A stretch of DNA of 64,000 nucleotides from Pseudidiomarina insulisalsae. Its GTDB lineage: Bacteria > Pseudomonadota > Gammaproteobacteria > Enterobacterales > Alteromonadaceae. The stretch spans positions 62,001-126,000 of the forward strand of contig NZ_PIPY01000002.1 in the NCBI RefSeq assembly GCF_003987065.1, read 5' to 3'. The translations under genes were made by a program, and so were the position numbers. The notes beneath the pieces were generated by a model. That model searched no databases. It was not told the DNA's origin and was given only the letters and a program-made list of their open reading frames with translations. This document shows, one piece after another, positions 37,221 to 47,293 of the stretch (positions are counted from its first letter, which is position 1; each line of letters starts with the position of its first letter).

Positions 37221-37457
37221 TTACACTTTTTCGCCACGTGCGCGCAGGTCTGCGAGCACAGAGTCGATACCGTTTTTATCAATAATGCGCATACCTTTAG
37301 TAGAAATACGCAGCTTCACCCAACGCTTTTCTGATTCTACCCAGAAGCGGTGAGATTGTAGGTTCGGCAGGAAACGACGCTTGGTCGCATTGCGCGCGTG
37401 AGAACGGTTATTACCGGTAACCGGACGCTTTCCTGTAACTTGACATACTCGTGACAT
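37221..37457 (-). CDS. rpmB: 50S ribosomal protein L28
   Basis: Large-subunit ribosomal protein of 78 aa, starting [20 protein letters not shown] and with the conserved [20 protein letters not shown]. This is the Cys-poor form of the family. First gene of the rpmB-rpmG operon, behind a clear sigma-70 promoter with a leader of about 70 bases. Confidence 0.98.
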   Translation of the reverse strand: MSRVCQVTGKRPVTGNNRSHARNATKRRFLPNLQSHRFWVESEKRWVKLRISTKGMRIIDKNGIDSVLADLRARGEKV

Positions 37458-37531
37458 CGTTTTTTACTCCAAAAATTGCTTCAAGCTCGCCTGTCGCCCA
37501 TCGCGGCCTTGCCTTGAATCCGAGGGCGCAT

Positions 37532-37560
37532 TTTATACAGCAATCCGGCTCGGTAATCAA
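37532..37560 (-). promoter_or_regulatory. Promoter of rpmB-rpmG
   Basis: On the minus strand TTGATT (37555-37560), a 17-bp spacer, and TATAAA (37532-37537): the best sigma-70 promoter in the window. It separates the ribosomal-protein operon from radC upstream. Confidence 0.88.
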
Positions 37561-37617
37561 GTGATCGACGTATTTTTTTGATCTTTTGCTGATCATCTGG
37601 ATGGTGGCGCTACTCTA

Positions 37618-38295
37618 CTACAACAGCCCGCGTTCGGCAAATGAAACCGGCTTGCCGCTGCCGATCACAAAGTGATCCAGCAGCGCCACGTCGATCATGC
37701 CCAGGGCTTTTTTCAGCCGTTCGGTAACCCGTTGATCGGCCTGGCTGGGTTCTGCCACACCTGACGGGTGATTATGGGCCAGAATCACCGCCGCCGCATT
37801 GTGTTGCATCACCAGCTTTATGATTTCGCGCGGGTATACCGGCGCAGCGTTTATCGTACCGTGGAATAGCTCAACATATTTGAGCAGCCGGTGCTGACTA
37901 TCGAGCAATAACACCACAAACACTTCACGCTGCTGATGGCGGAGCTGCGCGGTCAGGTAGTCGCCCACCATTGACGGTTGCGTGAATCCCGCGTCACGTT
38001 GCAATTGCCAGGCCAGATAACGGCGTGAGATCTCCATCACCACTTGCAACTGCATAACCCGTGCCGGTCCCATACCCAACTGCTGTAATAAATCACTGGC
38101 GGGCGCCGCAAGTAATCCGCCAATCCCATCATAACAAGCCAGCAGGTCGCGGGCGTAGGTCACCACATCCTTGCCGCGTATGCCGGTGCCGAGCAAGATG
38201 GCCAGCAACTCCGCGTCACTTAGCGCGGTCACCCCCATCTCAGCCAGTTTTTCCCGTGGCCGCTCGCAACTGGGCCATTGTTTCACTGTCGCCAT
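37618..38295 (-). CDS. radC: RadC-family (JAB/MPN domain) protein
   Basis: 225 aa. A helix-hairpin-helix-like N-terminal region (ALSDAELLAILLGTGIRGKDV) precedes a JAMM metalloprotease-like domain with HNHPSG and the later acidic residue in EPSQAD. Once thought to be a recombination protein, RadC's actual role is not settled. Gene order radC-rpmB-rpmG is as in E. coli, and it is divergent from coaBC. Confidence 0.95.
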   Translation of the reverse strand: MATVKQWPSCERPREKLAEMGVTALSDAELLAILLGTGIRGKDVVTYARDLLACYDGIGGLLAAPASDLLQQLGMGPARVMQLQVVMEISRRYLAWQLQRDAGFTQPSMVGDYLTAQLRHQQREVFVVLLLDSQHRLLKYVELFHGTINAAPVYPREIIKLVMQHNAAAVILAHNHPSGVAEPSQADQRVTERLKKALGMIDVALLDHFVIGSGKPVSFAERGLL

Positions 38296-38467
38296 GATTC
38301 CTCCCTGAACCCTGATAGTCCTATAAAGTTTGGCCGAAGCAGCTTAACATGCGCAGGAGCAAGTTGCCGGTCAGCGGCTGGCTCGCCGCCGTAAGACATC
38401 GATTAAATTCGCAAAAATATCCCGCCTCATGGTATCTTAGCCGGTAAAGATTACGTAAGGACTCACT

Positions 38468-39712
38468 ATGACGGAAAGCCTTTCTACAGCGTTATCGGGA
38501 CGCCATGTACTGGTTGCAGTAAGTGGTGGTATTGCTGCTTATAAAAGCCCTGACCTGGTGCGCCGCTTGCGCGAAGTGGGCGCTATTGTGCGGGTAGTGA
38601 TGACTTCTGGTGCGCACGCGTTTATTACCCCATTAAGTTTACAGGCGGTATCCGGTCATCCCGTACATGATGATCTGCTTGATCCTGCGGCAGAAGCAGC
38701 GATGGGCCATATTGAGTTAGCCAAATGGGCTGATGTTATTCTGGTGGCTCCGGCCAGCGCCAATACGCTGGCCCGGCTCGCCCATGGCTTTGCTGATGAC
38801 CTGCTCAGCACGCTGTGCCTTGCTACCACCGCACCTATTATGTTGGCGCCAGCAATGAACCAGCAAATGTGGTCGGCCTCGACGGTGCAGGACAATATGA
38901 ATCGTCTTGCCGCACTTGGTTTTCATATTATTGAGCCCGATAGTGGCTCCCAGGCCTGTGGTGACGTGGGCGCCGGGCGCATGCCTGAACCGGTTGCGCT
39001 GCGCGACGCCGTGGTCGAGCTACTGGCCCCGCAGCAGGGTCCTTTTCGCGGCCAACATATTGTCATTACTGCCGGCCCTACCCGTGAGCCCATTGATCCG
39101 GTGCGCTACCTGAGTAATCACAGCTCGGGCAAAATGGGCTATGCGCTGGCCGCGCAAGCGCGGCGCCTGGGCGCGCGGGTGACTTTGGTCAGCGGCCCCA
39201 CGCAACTCGCAGCCCCCGAGGGCGTGCAACGCGTCGATGTTGAAAGTGCAGAGGAAATGCTCGAGGCCGTGCAAGCAGCCGTTACCGACGCCGATGTCTT
39301 TATTGCTTGTGCTGCTGTTGCTGATTATCGTCTGGCGACAGTTGCCGAACAGAAAATTAAAAAATCAGCAGATCGCACGCAACTCGAACTGGTCCGTAAC
39401 CCTGATATCCTCGCCACCGTCGCGACCAGCGACAATGCACCGTTATGCATTGGGTTCGCAGCCGAGACGCAAGAGGTTGCACACTATGCCGAAGACAAAT
39501 TAAAGCGCAAAAAGTTAGCCATGATAGCGGCAAATGACGTCAGCGATAGCAGCATTGGCTTTAACAGTGACGCCAATGCCATGACCTTGTTCTGGCACGA
39601 TGCGCAGGGGCAGTTGCAGCAAAAAGATCTGCCGCGTGCGGCCAAATCCCACATCGCCGAAGCCATTTTACGCCAGCTGGCACAATTACAGAGCCACACC
39701 AGGGCGAGCTAA
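38468..39712 (+). CDS. coaBC: Bifunctional phosphopantothenoylcysteine decarboxylase / phosphopantothenate-cysteine ligase
   Basis: Second and third steps of coenzyme A synthesis. 414 aa. Residues 1-190 are the FMN-containing CoaC domain: GGIAAYKSPDLVRRLRE, APASANTLARLAHGFADDL, PAMNQQMW and the substrate clamp ACGDVGAGRM. From ~192 the CoaB domain starts with ITAGPTREPIDPVRYLSNHS and uses CTP. slmA follows 46 bp later. In E. coli dut lies between them; no dut is present here. Confidence 0.97.
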   Translation: MTESLSTALSGRHVLVAVSGGIAAYKSPDLVRRLREVGAIVRVVMTSGAHAFITPLSLQAVSGHPVHDDLLDPAAEAAMGHIELAKWADVILVAPASANTLARLAHGFADDLLSTLCLATTAPIMLAPAMNQQMWSASTVQDNMNRLAALGFHIIEPDSGSQACGDVGAGRMPEPVALRDAVVELLAPQQGPFRGQHIVITAGPTREPIDPVRYLSNHSSGKMGYALAAQARRLGARVTLVSGPTQLAAPEGVQRVDVESAEEMLEAVQAAVTDADVFIACAAVADYRLATVAEQKIKKSADRTQLELVRNPDILATVATSDNAPLCIGFAAETQEVAHYAEDKLKRKKLAMIAANDVSDSSIGFNSDANAMTLFWHDAQGQLQQKDLPRAAKSHIAEAILRQLAQLQSHTRAS

Positions 39713-39758
39713 GCCTGCTGTTGCGCCCTAATGAGAGAGTACGGAGATAACAACAACA

Positions 39759-40343
39759 ATGACAACGCAAAAACCCAACCGCAAAGAACAGATTCTTGGC
39801 ACCCTGGCGCACATGCTGGAAACCAGCCCGGGCCAGCGCATTACTACCAAGAATCTGGCGGCGGAATTAGGCGTATCAGAGGCGGCCTTATACCGTCACT
39901 TCCCTTCGAAGGCACGGATGTTTGAGGGCTTAATTGAGTTTACCGAAGAAGCGGTTCTGACCCGCATTAATCAGGTAATGGAAGTCGAGAAAGACACCCT
40001 GGTGCGCTGTGAAATGATGTTGCGCGTGGTGCTGACCTTTATTGAGCGTAACCCGGGCATTACCCGTATTCTGACCGGCGATGCATTAATGGGCGAACAT
40101 GAGCGCCTGCGCTCACGGGTGCAGAACCTGTTCACCAAAATTGAATCGAACCTGAAACAGGCGCTACGTGAGCGTCGCTTGCGGGAAAATGTACAGAGTC
40201 GTTTAGATGAGGCGGTACTGGCGAATCTGCTGATGGCTTATGCTGACGGTAAAATCGCGCAGTTTGTGCGTTCTGAGTTCAAACAAACCCCGACCAGTGA
40301 ATTCGATGCGCAATGGCAGACCATCGCGCACCAGTTACTCTGA
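39759..40343 (+). CDS. slmA: Nucleoid occlusion factor SlmA
   Basis: TetR-like DNA-binding protein that blocks FtsZ ring formation over the nucleoid. 194 aa; the helix-turn-helix is [20 protein letters not shown] (residues ~27-46), followed by [13 protein letters not shown], close to E. coli SlmA. It follows coaBC, its usual place. The end overlaps the convergent gpsA by 9 bp. Together with SulA (17.7 kb) it gives two FtsZ inhibitors in the window. Confidence 0.95.
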   Translation: MTTQKPNRKEQILGTLAHMLETSPGQRITTKNLAAELGVSEAALYRHFPSKARMFEGLIEFTEEAVLTRINQVMEVEKDTLVRCEMMLRVVLTFIERNPGITRILTGDALMGEHERLRSRVQNLFTKIESNLKQALRERRLRENVQSRLDEAVLANLLMAYADGKIAQFVRSEFKQTPTSEFDAQWQTIAHQLL

Positions 40344-41336
40344 GGTTTTTGCCCGGCTCAGCAGGTTCATCGCCGCCTGCTGAGGCGTGGTGTCACCGTA
40401 CAGCACGTCATAAATCTGCTCGCAGATCGGCATCTCAACATCGTTGCGACGCGCCAGCATGACCACTTCTTTGGTATTGCGGTACCCTTCCACCGCCTGA
40501 CCAATCTCTTGCATGGCCGCGTCAACACTTTTGCCTTTGCCAAGTGCCAGACCCAGACGTCGGTTACGCGACTGATTATCGGTACAGGTCAGAATAAGAT
40601 CGCCTAATCCGGCCATACCGGTAAAGGTTTCTGGTTTCGCGCCCAGTTTCAGTCCCAGCCGGGTGAGTTCAGCAAGCCCACGGGTAATCAACGCCGTACG
40701 TGCATTCGCACCAAAGCCAATACCATCTGCCATACCGGCGCCGATGGCGATGACATTCTTCACCACACCACCTAGCTGCACACCAATAAAGTCGTCATTG
40801 GTATACACCCGGAAGCTGCGATCACAGTGCAAAAGGTCAGAGAGCTCATGCACAAAGTCAGGATCGGTCGATGACATAGAAATAGCCGTAGGAAGCCCTT
40901 TTGCCATTTCCATCGCGAAGGTGGGCCCTGAGAGCACCGCAAGGGCGTGATCCTGACCTAAAATCTCGCGCGCTACCTCAAACAGGAGTCGTCCACTACC
41001 TGGCTCAAGACCTTTGGTCGCCCAGGCCACACGCGCGTGCTCAGGCATTAAAGGCTTGATTTCGTTGAGTACTTCAGCAAAACCACTGCTCGGCACCACC
41101 ACCACGATGTTTTGCGAATCGCGCACCGCATCGGCAAGGTCATCGGTTACGGTCAGTGAGTCAGGTAAAGAAATGCCAGGCAGGTAGCGTTTGTTCTCAC
41201 GTTGCGAAGCCATTGCCTGCACCTGCAGGGAGTCACGGCCCCATAAGCAGACGGGCGTTCCTTTGCGCGCAAAACAAAGTGCCAGGGCAGTTCCATAGGA
41301 ACCGGCACCTAGCACTGTTACTTTAGCTTGAGTCAT
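40335..41336 (-). CDS. gpsA: Glycerol-3-phosphate dehydrogenase [NAD(P)+]
   Basis: Cytoplasmic enzyme reducing dihydroxyacetone phosphate to sn-glycerol-3-phosphate for phospholipid synthesis; supplies PlsB. 333 aa. The Rossmann motif is [10 protein letters not shown] (residues 10-19), and the active-site region [16 protein letters not shown] carries the catalytic Lys. Third gene of rhodanese-secB-gpsA on the minus strand, 22 bp after secB, as in E. coli. Confidence 0.97.
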   Translation of the reverse strand: MTQAKVTVLGAGSYGTALALCFARKGTPVCLWGRDSLQVQAMASQRENKRYLPGISLPDSLTVTDDLADAVRDSQNIVVVVPSSGFAEVLNEIKPLMPEHARVAWATKGLEPGSGRLLFEVAREILGQDHALAVLSGPTFAMEMAKGLPTAISMSSTDPDFVHELSDLLHCDRSFRVYTNDDFIGVQLGGVVKNVIAIGAGMADGIGFGANARTALITRGLAELTRLGLKLGAKPETFTGMAGLGDLILTCTDNQSRNRRLGLALGKGKSVDAAMQEIGQAVEGYRNTKEVVMLARRNDVEMPICEQIYDVLYGDTTPQQAAMNLLSRAKTSE

Positions 41337-41358
41337 TAGTGGTTTATCAACCAGCTAA

Positions 41359-41862
41359 TTAAGCGTCAGCTTGCTCAGACGCCTGCTGTTGACGCTGTTG
41401 CAGGTGTTGTGCAAATACCGCGTCAAAGTTAACCGGAGCAAGGTTCAGTTGTGGGAACGTTGCACGGCTTACCAGGCTTGACAAGCACTCACGCGCATAA
41501 GGGAACAGGATGTTCGGGCAGAAAGCGCCTAACAGCTGTGCACGCTGTGCTTCTTCAATTGAATCAGCAATAGTGAAAATACCGGCCTGATGAACTTCAG
41601 CCAAGAACGCAACATCGTCACCCACTTTGTTGGTCGCAGTGATTTTCAGAACCACTTCATAAGTGTTGTCTTCGAGCTTGGTGTTCTTAACGTTCAGGTC
41701 AAGATTCAGCTCTGGCTTCCACTCTTTGCGGAAAATTTCTGGTGCATTTGGAGACTCAAAAGACACGTCTTTGGTGTAGATGCGCTGGATTGCGAATGCT
41801 TGTTGCTGTTGGTCTTGTGCGTCGCCTTGTGCGGCGCCATTTACTTGCTGTTCGTCAGCCAT
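41359..41862 (-). CDS. secB: Protein-export chaperone SecB
   Basis: Tetrameric cytosolic chaperone that keeps preproteins unfolded and hands them to SecA. 167 aa, slightly longer than in E. coli because of Gln-rich ends. Family stretches are [30 protein letters not shown] and [20 protein letters not shown]. Central gene between the membrane rhodanese and gpsA. Confidence 0.97.
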   Translation of the reverse strand: MADEQQVNGAAQGDAQDQQQQAFAIQRIYTKDVSFESPNAPEIFRKEWKPELNLDLNVKNTKLEDNTYEVVLKITATNKVGDDVAFLAEVHQAGIFTIADSIEEAQRAQLLGAFCPNILFPYARECLSSLVSRATFPQLNLAPVNFDAVFAQHLQQRQQQASEQADA

Positions 41863-41899
41863 GGTCTTACTTCCTATTAACTATCTAATTGATTGAATT

Positions 41900-42328
41900 T
41901 TATTTTTTAACGAGCGGAAAACTGGCGCCTTGCCAGGCAGAGATTCCACCTTGTAATAAGGCAACGTTCTCGTAACCCGCTTTGGTAAGCTGCTGAGCAG
42001 CTGCTTTGGCGGTCATACCGGTTGCACATACCACAACGATGGGGACCGATTTGTATTTATCAAGTGCCGCGGTGTCATTTTTCCGGATCCGCTCAGCAGG
42101 AAGGTGAATCGCGCCATGGATGTGTCCTTTGCGAAATTCATCAACTGAGCGAATATCAACAAAGACACCGTCGTTACGGTTGACCAGTAAGGTCGCTTCT
42201 TGCGCTGTTAACGCTTTAACCTTTGAGGTTGCTGCTGAAAGATAAGAAACGATAATCGCGATCAGCAAAACCACCCATAAGATGCTCATCAAATAGTGGT
42301 CGGCGGCAAAAGCAAGAAGTTGCTCCAT
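41900..42328 (-). CDS. Membrane-anchored rhodanese-like protein (YibN type)
   Basis: 142 aa: one N-terminal membrane helix (about 12-32) and a rhodanese domain with active-site Cys101 in CATGMTAK and the GHIHGAIHLPAERI motif. Equivalent to E. coli YibN, which also precedes secB. Sulfur transfer is likely from the intact Cys, but no substrate is known. First gene of the secB-gpsA operon, divergent from gpmI. Confidence 0.9.
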   Translation of the reverse strand: MEQLLAFAADHYLMSILWVVLLIAIIVSYLSAATSKVKALTAQEATLLVNRNDGVFVDIRSVDEFRKGHIHGAIHLPAERIRKNDTAALDKYKSVPIVVVCATGMTAKAAAQQLTKAGYENVALLQGGISAWQGASFPLVKK

Positions 42329-42503
42329 GGTTATTCACTGCTCCTACTGAAAAAATCAAGCACCAGAGTATACCGTCTGAAATGGCAGTTACCAGCAAAA
42401 TTTGCCGGCATTTCGACCGACAGCGGGTGCGCTATGGCAGAAAATCGCATAAACTAATGACAGATCAAGCACAACCCAAACCTAACAAATTTGAGGATGT
42501 TCA

Positions 42504-44036
42504 ATGGCTAAACCACATACTCTATTAGCCCTGTTAATTCTAGACGGTTGGGGCTACCGTGAAGCAGCGGACGACAATGCCATTGCTGCGGCGCATACAC
42601 CGCACATGGACAAGCTTTGGGAAAAGTATCCGCATACACTCATTGACGGCTCCGGCGCAGCCGTTGGCCTGCCCGACGGACAAATGGGCAATTCCGAGGT
42701 CGGTCATGTCAACCTCGGGGCCGGCCGGGTGGTTTATCAGGAGTTCACCCGTATTAGCAAAGCCATTGCCGACCGCGAGTTTTTCAGCAACGAAGTGCTG
42801 GTTAACGCGGTCGACAACGCGCTGGCACATGACGGCGCGGTTCATATTATGGGCTTAGTTTCTCCCGGTGGCGTGCACAGCCACGAGGATCATCTGCTGG
42901 CCATGGTCGAATTGGCCGCGTTGCGTGGCGCCAAGCGCGTTTATGTACATGCCTTCCTGGACGGCCGCGACACGCCGCCGCGCTCGGCCAAGCCTTCGCT
43001 GGAGCGCTTTGAACAACAGTTCAGTAAATTAGGCGTGGGCCGCTTTGCAACGCTCTGTGGTCGTTACTACGCTATGGATCGTGACAAACGCTGGGATCGC
43101 ATTGAAAAAGCCTGGCAACTCATTGTCGAAGGCAACGCAGAACATCATTACGACAGCGCGGCTATCGCACTTGCCGAAGCCTATGAGCGCGACGAAAGTG
43201 ATGAGTTTGTCGAACCAACCCGCGTTGGCGACGCTGCGCCAGTCGCGGACGGTGATACCGTGGTATTTATGAACTTCCGTGCTGACCGTGCGCGACAGCT
43301 GAGTCACGCCTTTGTCACCGATGACTTTGACGGCTTTGACCGCAAGCGCCGCCCTGATTTGGCCGACTTTGTGTCACTGACCGAATACGCCAAAGATATC
43401 GATTGTAAAGTAGCTTTCCCGCCACAGGAACTTACCAATGTGCTGGGGGAGTACCTTGCGAACAAAGGCTATTCGCAACTACGTATTTCTGAAACCGAAA
43501 AATACGCCCATGTCACCTTCTTCTTTAGCGGTGGACGTGAGCAGGAGTTTGACAACGAAACCCGTATTCTGGTGCCCTCACCCGACGTCGCAACTTACGA
43601 TCAGCAGCCGGAAATGAGCAGTGAAGAGCTGACCGACAAGCTGGTCAAAGCCATCGAAAGCGGTGAGCAAGATGTCATTATCTGCAACTATCCGAACGGT
43701 GATATGGTTGGCCATACTGGTGACTTTGATGCTGCTGTTAAAGCTATCGAAGCGGTGGACCGCTCCATTGGCCGCGTCGTTGAGGCACTGGAAAAAGTAG
43801 GCGGCGAATGTCTTATTACCGCTGATCATGGCAACGCCGAACAGATGCAGGATCATAGCACTGGGCAGTCGCATACCGCGCATACCAGCGAACTGGTTCC
43901 CTTTATTTACGTCGGTCGCGACGCTGAACCGCGTGACGGGGGGCAATTATCCGATGTAGCACCCACTATGCTGCACCTGCTCGGACTGGAGATTCCTGCC
44001 GAAATGACAGGTACCCCTATTGTTCGACTGAAATGA
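42504..44036 (+). CDS. gpmI: 2,3-bisphosphoglycerate-independent phosphoglycerate mutase
   Basis: Glycolytic and gluconeogenic enzyme interconverting 3- and 2-phosphoglycerate through a phosphoserine and two manganese ions. 510 aa. Catalytic Ser64 is in [15 protein letters not shown]; further metal-site motifs are [20 protein letters not shown] and [10 protein letters not shown] with its HTAHTSE partner. Followed by envC with a 4-bp overlap, the E. coli order. Confidence 0.97.
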   Translation: MAKPHTLLALLILDGWGYREAADDNAIAAAHTPHMDKLWEKYPHTLIDGSGAAVGLPDGQMGNSEVGHVNLGAGRVVYQEFTRISKAIADREFFSNEVLVNAVDNALAHDGAVHIMGLVSPGGVHSHEDHLLAMVELAALRGAKRVYVHAFLDGRDTPPRSAKPSLERFEQQFSKLGVGRFATLCGRYYAMDRDKRWDRIEKAWQLIVEGNAEHHYDSAAIALAEAYERDESDEFVEPTRVGDAAPVADGDTVVFMNFRADRARQLSHAFVTDDFDGFDRKRRPDLADFVSLTEYAKDIDCKVAFPPQELTNVLGEYLANKGYSQLRISETEKYAHVTFFFSGGREQEFDNETRILVPSPDVATYDQQPEMSSEELTDKLVKAIESGEQDVIICNYPNGDMVGHTGDFDAAVKAIEAVDRSIGRVVEALEKVGGECLITADHGNAEQMQDHSTGQSHTAHTSELVPFIYVGRDAEPRDGGQLSDVAPTMLHLLGLEIPAEMTGTPIVRLK

Positions 44037-45199
44037 CCGTAGTTGCCTTGCGTAGCCTGATACTGCTTGCACTGTTGCTTCCCGCGACAGCAGGCTACGC
44101 TGGGCCAGCGTTAAACATTGCGACACAGGCCAGCGAAGAAAGCGCCGCACAAACGCAGGCCCGCATTGATGCTATTGCCCGCGAGCTCGAACGCCGTCAG
44201 ACTGCGATGCAGCAGCGCGCACGTGAGCTCAGCGCTACCGAGCTCAAGTTACAGCAACTTGATCAACGCATTGCCGATGTTGCCAGTCAGCTGTCGCAGC
44301 TCGAACAGTCGCTGGCGGCAACGCTCGCGCGCATTGCCACTCTTGAGCAACAACAACGTCAGTTGCGCGCCGAACAGCAACAGCAGCAAAAGTGGCTGGC
44401 GCGGCAAATTGACATGGCCTATCGCATTGGCGAGCACGATCTGCTCAAACTCATTCTCAATCAGCAGGACCCGGCAGCTTTTGAGCGCCTGCACGGCTAC
44501 TACGGTTATTTCAATCGCGCCCGGTTGCAGAAACTTGCTGAGCTTAAGGCCACCGCAACAGAGCTTGAACAGGTAACTGCTGAGGTTGCGGCAGAGCAGC
44601 AAGCCCTGGCCAGCCAAAAGCGTGCGCAAGAGGCGCAGCGGCAGCAGTTACAACAACAAAAGGCCGAGCAACAACAGCTGGTCCGCCAACTGCACCAACA
44701 GCAACAACAAGACGAGTCCCGCATCGCTCAGCTCGAGCAGGATCAACGTGAGCTTGAAGAAGTACTCGCCGCCATTATTGCGGCCTTGCGCGACGAGCCA
44801 CAACTTGAGGGCTTGAGCAAGCTCAAAGGTAAGCTAAGCTGGCCCGCACAAGGCAGAGTCCAGCGCCTGTTCGGCCGTGCGCGCAGTGGTGGCGTAAAGT
44901 GGAAAGGCGTGGTGATTGATGCTGCCGAAGGTACGCCGGTGAAAGCTCTTGCCGACGGTCGCGTCATTTACGCCAATTGGATGCGTGGTTTTGGCCTGCT
45001 GCTGGTACTTGATCATGGCGATGGTTATATGAGCTTATACGGTCACAATCAAACCATCCTGCCGAATGTCGGTGAGGTGGTGCGCCGGGGTGAGGACATC
45101 GCCCGGGTGGGGCAAAGTGGCGGCCGTGAAACGCCTGCGCTTTACTTCGAAATCCGGGTGAAGGGCGACCCGGTCAATCCGACCCGGTGGGTGCGCTAA
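44033..45199 (+). CDS. envC: Murein hydrolase activator EnvC
   Basis: Periplasmic protein that switches on amidases AmiA/AmiB at the division septum, under control of FtsEX (encoded at 47.3-48.9 kb). 388 aa: signal peptide (residues 1-22), a long Gln/Glu-rich coiled coil (about 30-245) and a C-terminal LytM domain. The LytM zinc residues are mostly replaced ([10 protein letters not shown] instead of HxGxD; LYFEIR instead of HxH), as in known EnvC, so it should not cut murein itself. ATGA overlap with gpmI; the next gene starts directly after its stop. Confidence 0.95.
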   Translation: MTVVALRSLILLALLLPATAGYAGPALNIATQASEESAAQTQARIDAIARELERRQTAMQQRARELSATELKLQQLDQRIADVASQLSQLEQSLAATLARIATLEQQQRQLRAEQQQQQKWLARQIDMAYRIGEHDLLKLILNQQDPAAFERLHGYYGYFNRARLQKLAELKATATELEQVTAEVAAEQQALASQKRAQEAQRQQLQQQKAEQQQLVRQLHQQQQQDESRIAQLEQDQRELEEVLAAIIAALRDEPQLEGLSKLKGKLSWPAQGRVQRLFGRARSGGVKWKGVVIDAAEGTPVKALADGRVIYANWMRGFGLLLVLDHGDGYMSLYGHNQTILPNVGEVVRRGEDIARVGQSGGRETPALYFEIRVKGDPVNPTRWVR

Positions 45200-46009
45200 A
45201 TGATGCGCTTCGGTGTTTTGCTAAGCGGGCTACTGCTCACTGTTCAGGCGTGGGCCGCCAGCGATCAAGGCAGCGGTAATATGCCACCGGCTGAAGCCAT
45301 TAAGCCATTGCCCCGCATTGCCATTGTGATTGACGACCTCGGCCATAATAGTGGCCATACCGCTTTTACTGAGCTTAGCTTTCCCGTGACACTTGCCATT
45401 CTGCCTTTTACCCCCAGCGGGGAACGCCTGGCCCAGCAGGCATACGCCGCCGGTCATGAAGTCATGATCCATATGCCCATGCAGCCGGAAGGCATGACCG
45501 AGCAAACACAGGAAGTGCTCGATCGCTTTGACAGTAAAGCTCAGTTCATTGCTACCCTGGGGGCTGCATTCTCGCGCCTGCCGCAGGCGCGCGGACTGAA
45601 CAATCATCAAGGCAGCTTATTAACCGCCCAGCCACAGCAAATGGATTGGCTGATGCAGGAGCTCAAAAAGCGCAGTCTGTATTTTCTCGACAGCCGAACG
45701 ACCACAGCGACGGTAGCGGAAGCCGCCGCCCGTACCGCGGGCATTCCCAGTAACCGGCGCCACGTGTTTATTGATAATGCCCCCTCCCTGGAGGCGATCC
45801 GCGCACAATGGCAACGCGCGCGTTTGATCGCCGAAAATCAAGGCTATGCCATTGTTATTGGGCATCCTCACACGAGTACCCTGACATTTTTGCAACAGCT
45901 CGCCAGCATGCCGAATGAAGACATTGAGCTGGTTTATTTCTCTGAGTTACTTTGCGAAGGGAAAGAAAAAATGGGCAGCACCACTATGATCGGTGACTAC
46001 TGCTGGTGA
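45200..46009 (+). CDS. Divergent polysaccharide deacetylase family protein (YibQ)
   Basis: Exported protein of 269 aa with a signal peptide (MMRFGVLLSGLLLTVQAWAA) and the divergent NodB-like domain seen in YibQ: AIVIDDLGHNSGH (Asp pair), HEVMIHMPMQPE, LNNHQGS and IVIGHPH. The enzyme activity of this subfamily is unproved. It abuts envC with no gap, which suggests a linked envelope role, as in E. coli. Confidence 0.92.
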   Translation: MMRFGVLLSGLLLTVQAWAASDQGSGNMPPAEAIKPLPRIAIVIDDLGHNSGHTAFTELSFPVTLAILPFTPSGERLAQQAYAAGHEVMIHMPMQPEGMTEQTQEVLDRFDSKAQFIATLGAAFSRLPQARGLNNHQGSLLTAQPQQMDWLMQELKKRSLYFLDSRTTTATVAEAAARTAGIPSNRRHVFIDNAPSLEAIRAQWQRARLIAENQGYAIVIGHPHTSTLTFLQQLASMPNEDIELVYFSELLCEGKEKMGSTTMIGDYCW

Positions 46010-46010
46010 A

Positions 46011-46262
46011 TCAGGTCGTTTCCTGTTCCAGACGTGTTAATAAAATCAGCGCTTCATCGCGACTTGTACCGCACACCGATGGCTCGGCGGCAAAAGCAGC
46101 GCAAACCTGCGGGCGTTCGGGGTGTTCGAAAATGCCGCAGAGATTCTTTTCAGTCAGGTGAATACAACGAATGCCAGCGGGTTTCCCGGCTGGCATTCCT
46201 GGTATGGGGGAGCTGATGGACGGTGCGATACAACAAGCACCGCAACCGACACGACATTGCAT
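46011..46262 (-). CDS. YkgJ-family cysteine cluster protein
   Basis: Small 83-aa protein with seven cysteines arranged CRVGCGACC near the start, then single Cys in RCIH, LCGIF, QVCAAF and SVCGT. This matches the zinc/iron-chelating YkgJ/UPF0153 family of unknown role. Its ATG is 3 bp after the rpoH stop, so it is probably made from the rpoH transcript. Convergent with yibQ. Confidence 0.85.
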   Translation of the reverse strand: MQCRVGCGACCIAPSISSPIPGMPAGKPAGIRCIHLTEKNLCGIFEHPERPQVCAAFAAEPSVCGTSRDEALILLTRLEQETT

Positions 46263-46265
46263 GAC

Positions 46266-47132
46266 TTACGCCATTGCCATGCGCAGCTTTTTCATCGCAT
46301 TCGCTTCTAACTGGCGCACACGCTCTGCAGACACCTGATACTTATCAGCAAGTTCCTGCAACGTCGACTTATTATCTTCATCTAACCAGCGCGCACGAAC
46401 GATGTCCTGGCTACGCTCATCGAGGGTTTTAATGGCTGAGAACAAACGCTGCTGGGTATGTGCCTGCCACTCTTCCTGCTCGACTTCTTCCGCAAGATCA
46501 GAGCGCTTATCTTCCAGATACTGCGCCGGTGAATACGTGCTATTTTCACGTGCGTCATCGTCATCAGAGCTAAGCTCAAAAGCTTGGTCATGGGCACTCA
46601 TACGCGCTTCCATTTCCATCACTTCGTCGGTGCTGACGCCAAGTGTCTCGGCCACGGTATTCACTTCTTCCTGAGTGAACCAACCCAGACGCTTTTTCAT
46701 TTTGCGCAGATTGAAGAACAGTTTACGTTGCGCCTTGGTGGTCGCAATCTTCACTAAGCGCCAGTTCTTGAGCACATACTCATGAATTTCGGCTTTAATC
46801 CAATGCACCGCAAAAGACACCAGACGCACGCCCACCGAAGGGTCGAAGCGACGGACAGCTTTCATCAAGCCAATATTGCCTTCCTGAATCAGGTCAGCCT
46901 GCGGCAAGCCATAACCTGAATAACTGCGCGCCACATGCACAACAAAACGCAGGTGCGACATAATCAGCTCGCGCGCAGCTTCTAAATCGTTTTCTTCAGT
47001 TAACCGAACTGCCAGCTCATGCTCTTTCTCAGCAGTAAGCATTGGAATGCGGTTGACCGACTGAATATAGGCCTCAAGACTGCCACCGCTCTGCGGTACT
47101 GCTAACGCCATGTTTGTAAGTTCAGTGCTCAT
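46266..47132 (-). CDS. rpoH: RNA polymerase heat-shock sigma factor RpoH (sigma-32)
   Basis: Directs transcription of chaperone and protease genes after heat or misfolding stress. 288 aa. Region 2 includes [17 protein letters not shown] and [19 protein letters not shown]; the RpoH box QRKLFFNLR (135-143), specific to this sigma factor, is complete; region 4 helix-turn-helix is [24 protein letters not shown] 47132 follows GAGAGGA and gives the family start [14 protein letters not shown]; a longer in-frame start is rejected. It is downstream of ftsX but has its own promoter and a structured leader. Confidence 0.97.
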   Translation of the reverse strand: MSTELTNMALAVPQSGGSLEAYIQSVNRIPMLTAEKEHELAVRLTEENDLEAARELIMSHLRFVVHVARSYSGYGLPQADLIQEGNIGLMKAVRRFDPSVGVRLVSFAVHWIKAEIHEYVLKNWRLVKIATTKAQRKLFFNLRKMKKRLGWFTQEEVNTVAETLGVSTDEVMEMEARMSAHDQAFELSSDDDDARENSTYSPAQYLEDKRSDLAEEVEQEEWQAHTQQRLFSAIKTLDERSQDIVRARWLDEDNKSTLQELADKYQVSAERVRQLEANAMKKLRMAMA

Positions 47133-47154
47133 GCAACAACATCCTCTCTTGCTG

Positions 47155-47190
47155 GTGACAGTCTTTTTCAACGTGGTTTTTTTCTGTCAC
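47155..47190 (-). promoter_or_regulatory. Hairpin in the rpoH leader
   Basis: GTGACAG (47155-47161) and CTGTCAC (47184-47190) form a 7-bp stem with a 22-base A-rich loop in the rpoH 5' untranslated region, 22 bases from the ATG. It could influence translation; a heat-sensing role is only suggested by analogy with E. coli rpoH. Confidence 0.5.
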
Positions 47191-47225
47191 ACACTCAGAC
47201 TGTTTCAAGCCTGATAAGTTCCCTC

Positions 47226-47253
47226 ATTCTAGCAAATCTGACGCTGCTGACAA
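47226..47253 (-). promoter_or_regulatory. rpoH sigma-70 promoter
   Basis: On the minus strand TTGTCA (47248-47253), a 16-bp spacer and TAGAAT (47226-47231), in the gap between ftsX and rpoH. It predicts a leader of about 85 bases. Confidence 0.8.
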
Positions 47254-47293
47254 TGGGATCGAATGATCTTCCTATAAGGTACATGGGGCTGTT

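Noticed and set aside
47133-47171. Longer rpoH start giving a leader with three cysteines in a row
   Set aside because: It would lie in the 5' untranslated region and include the ribosome site of the proper start.
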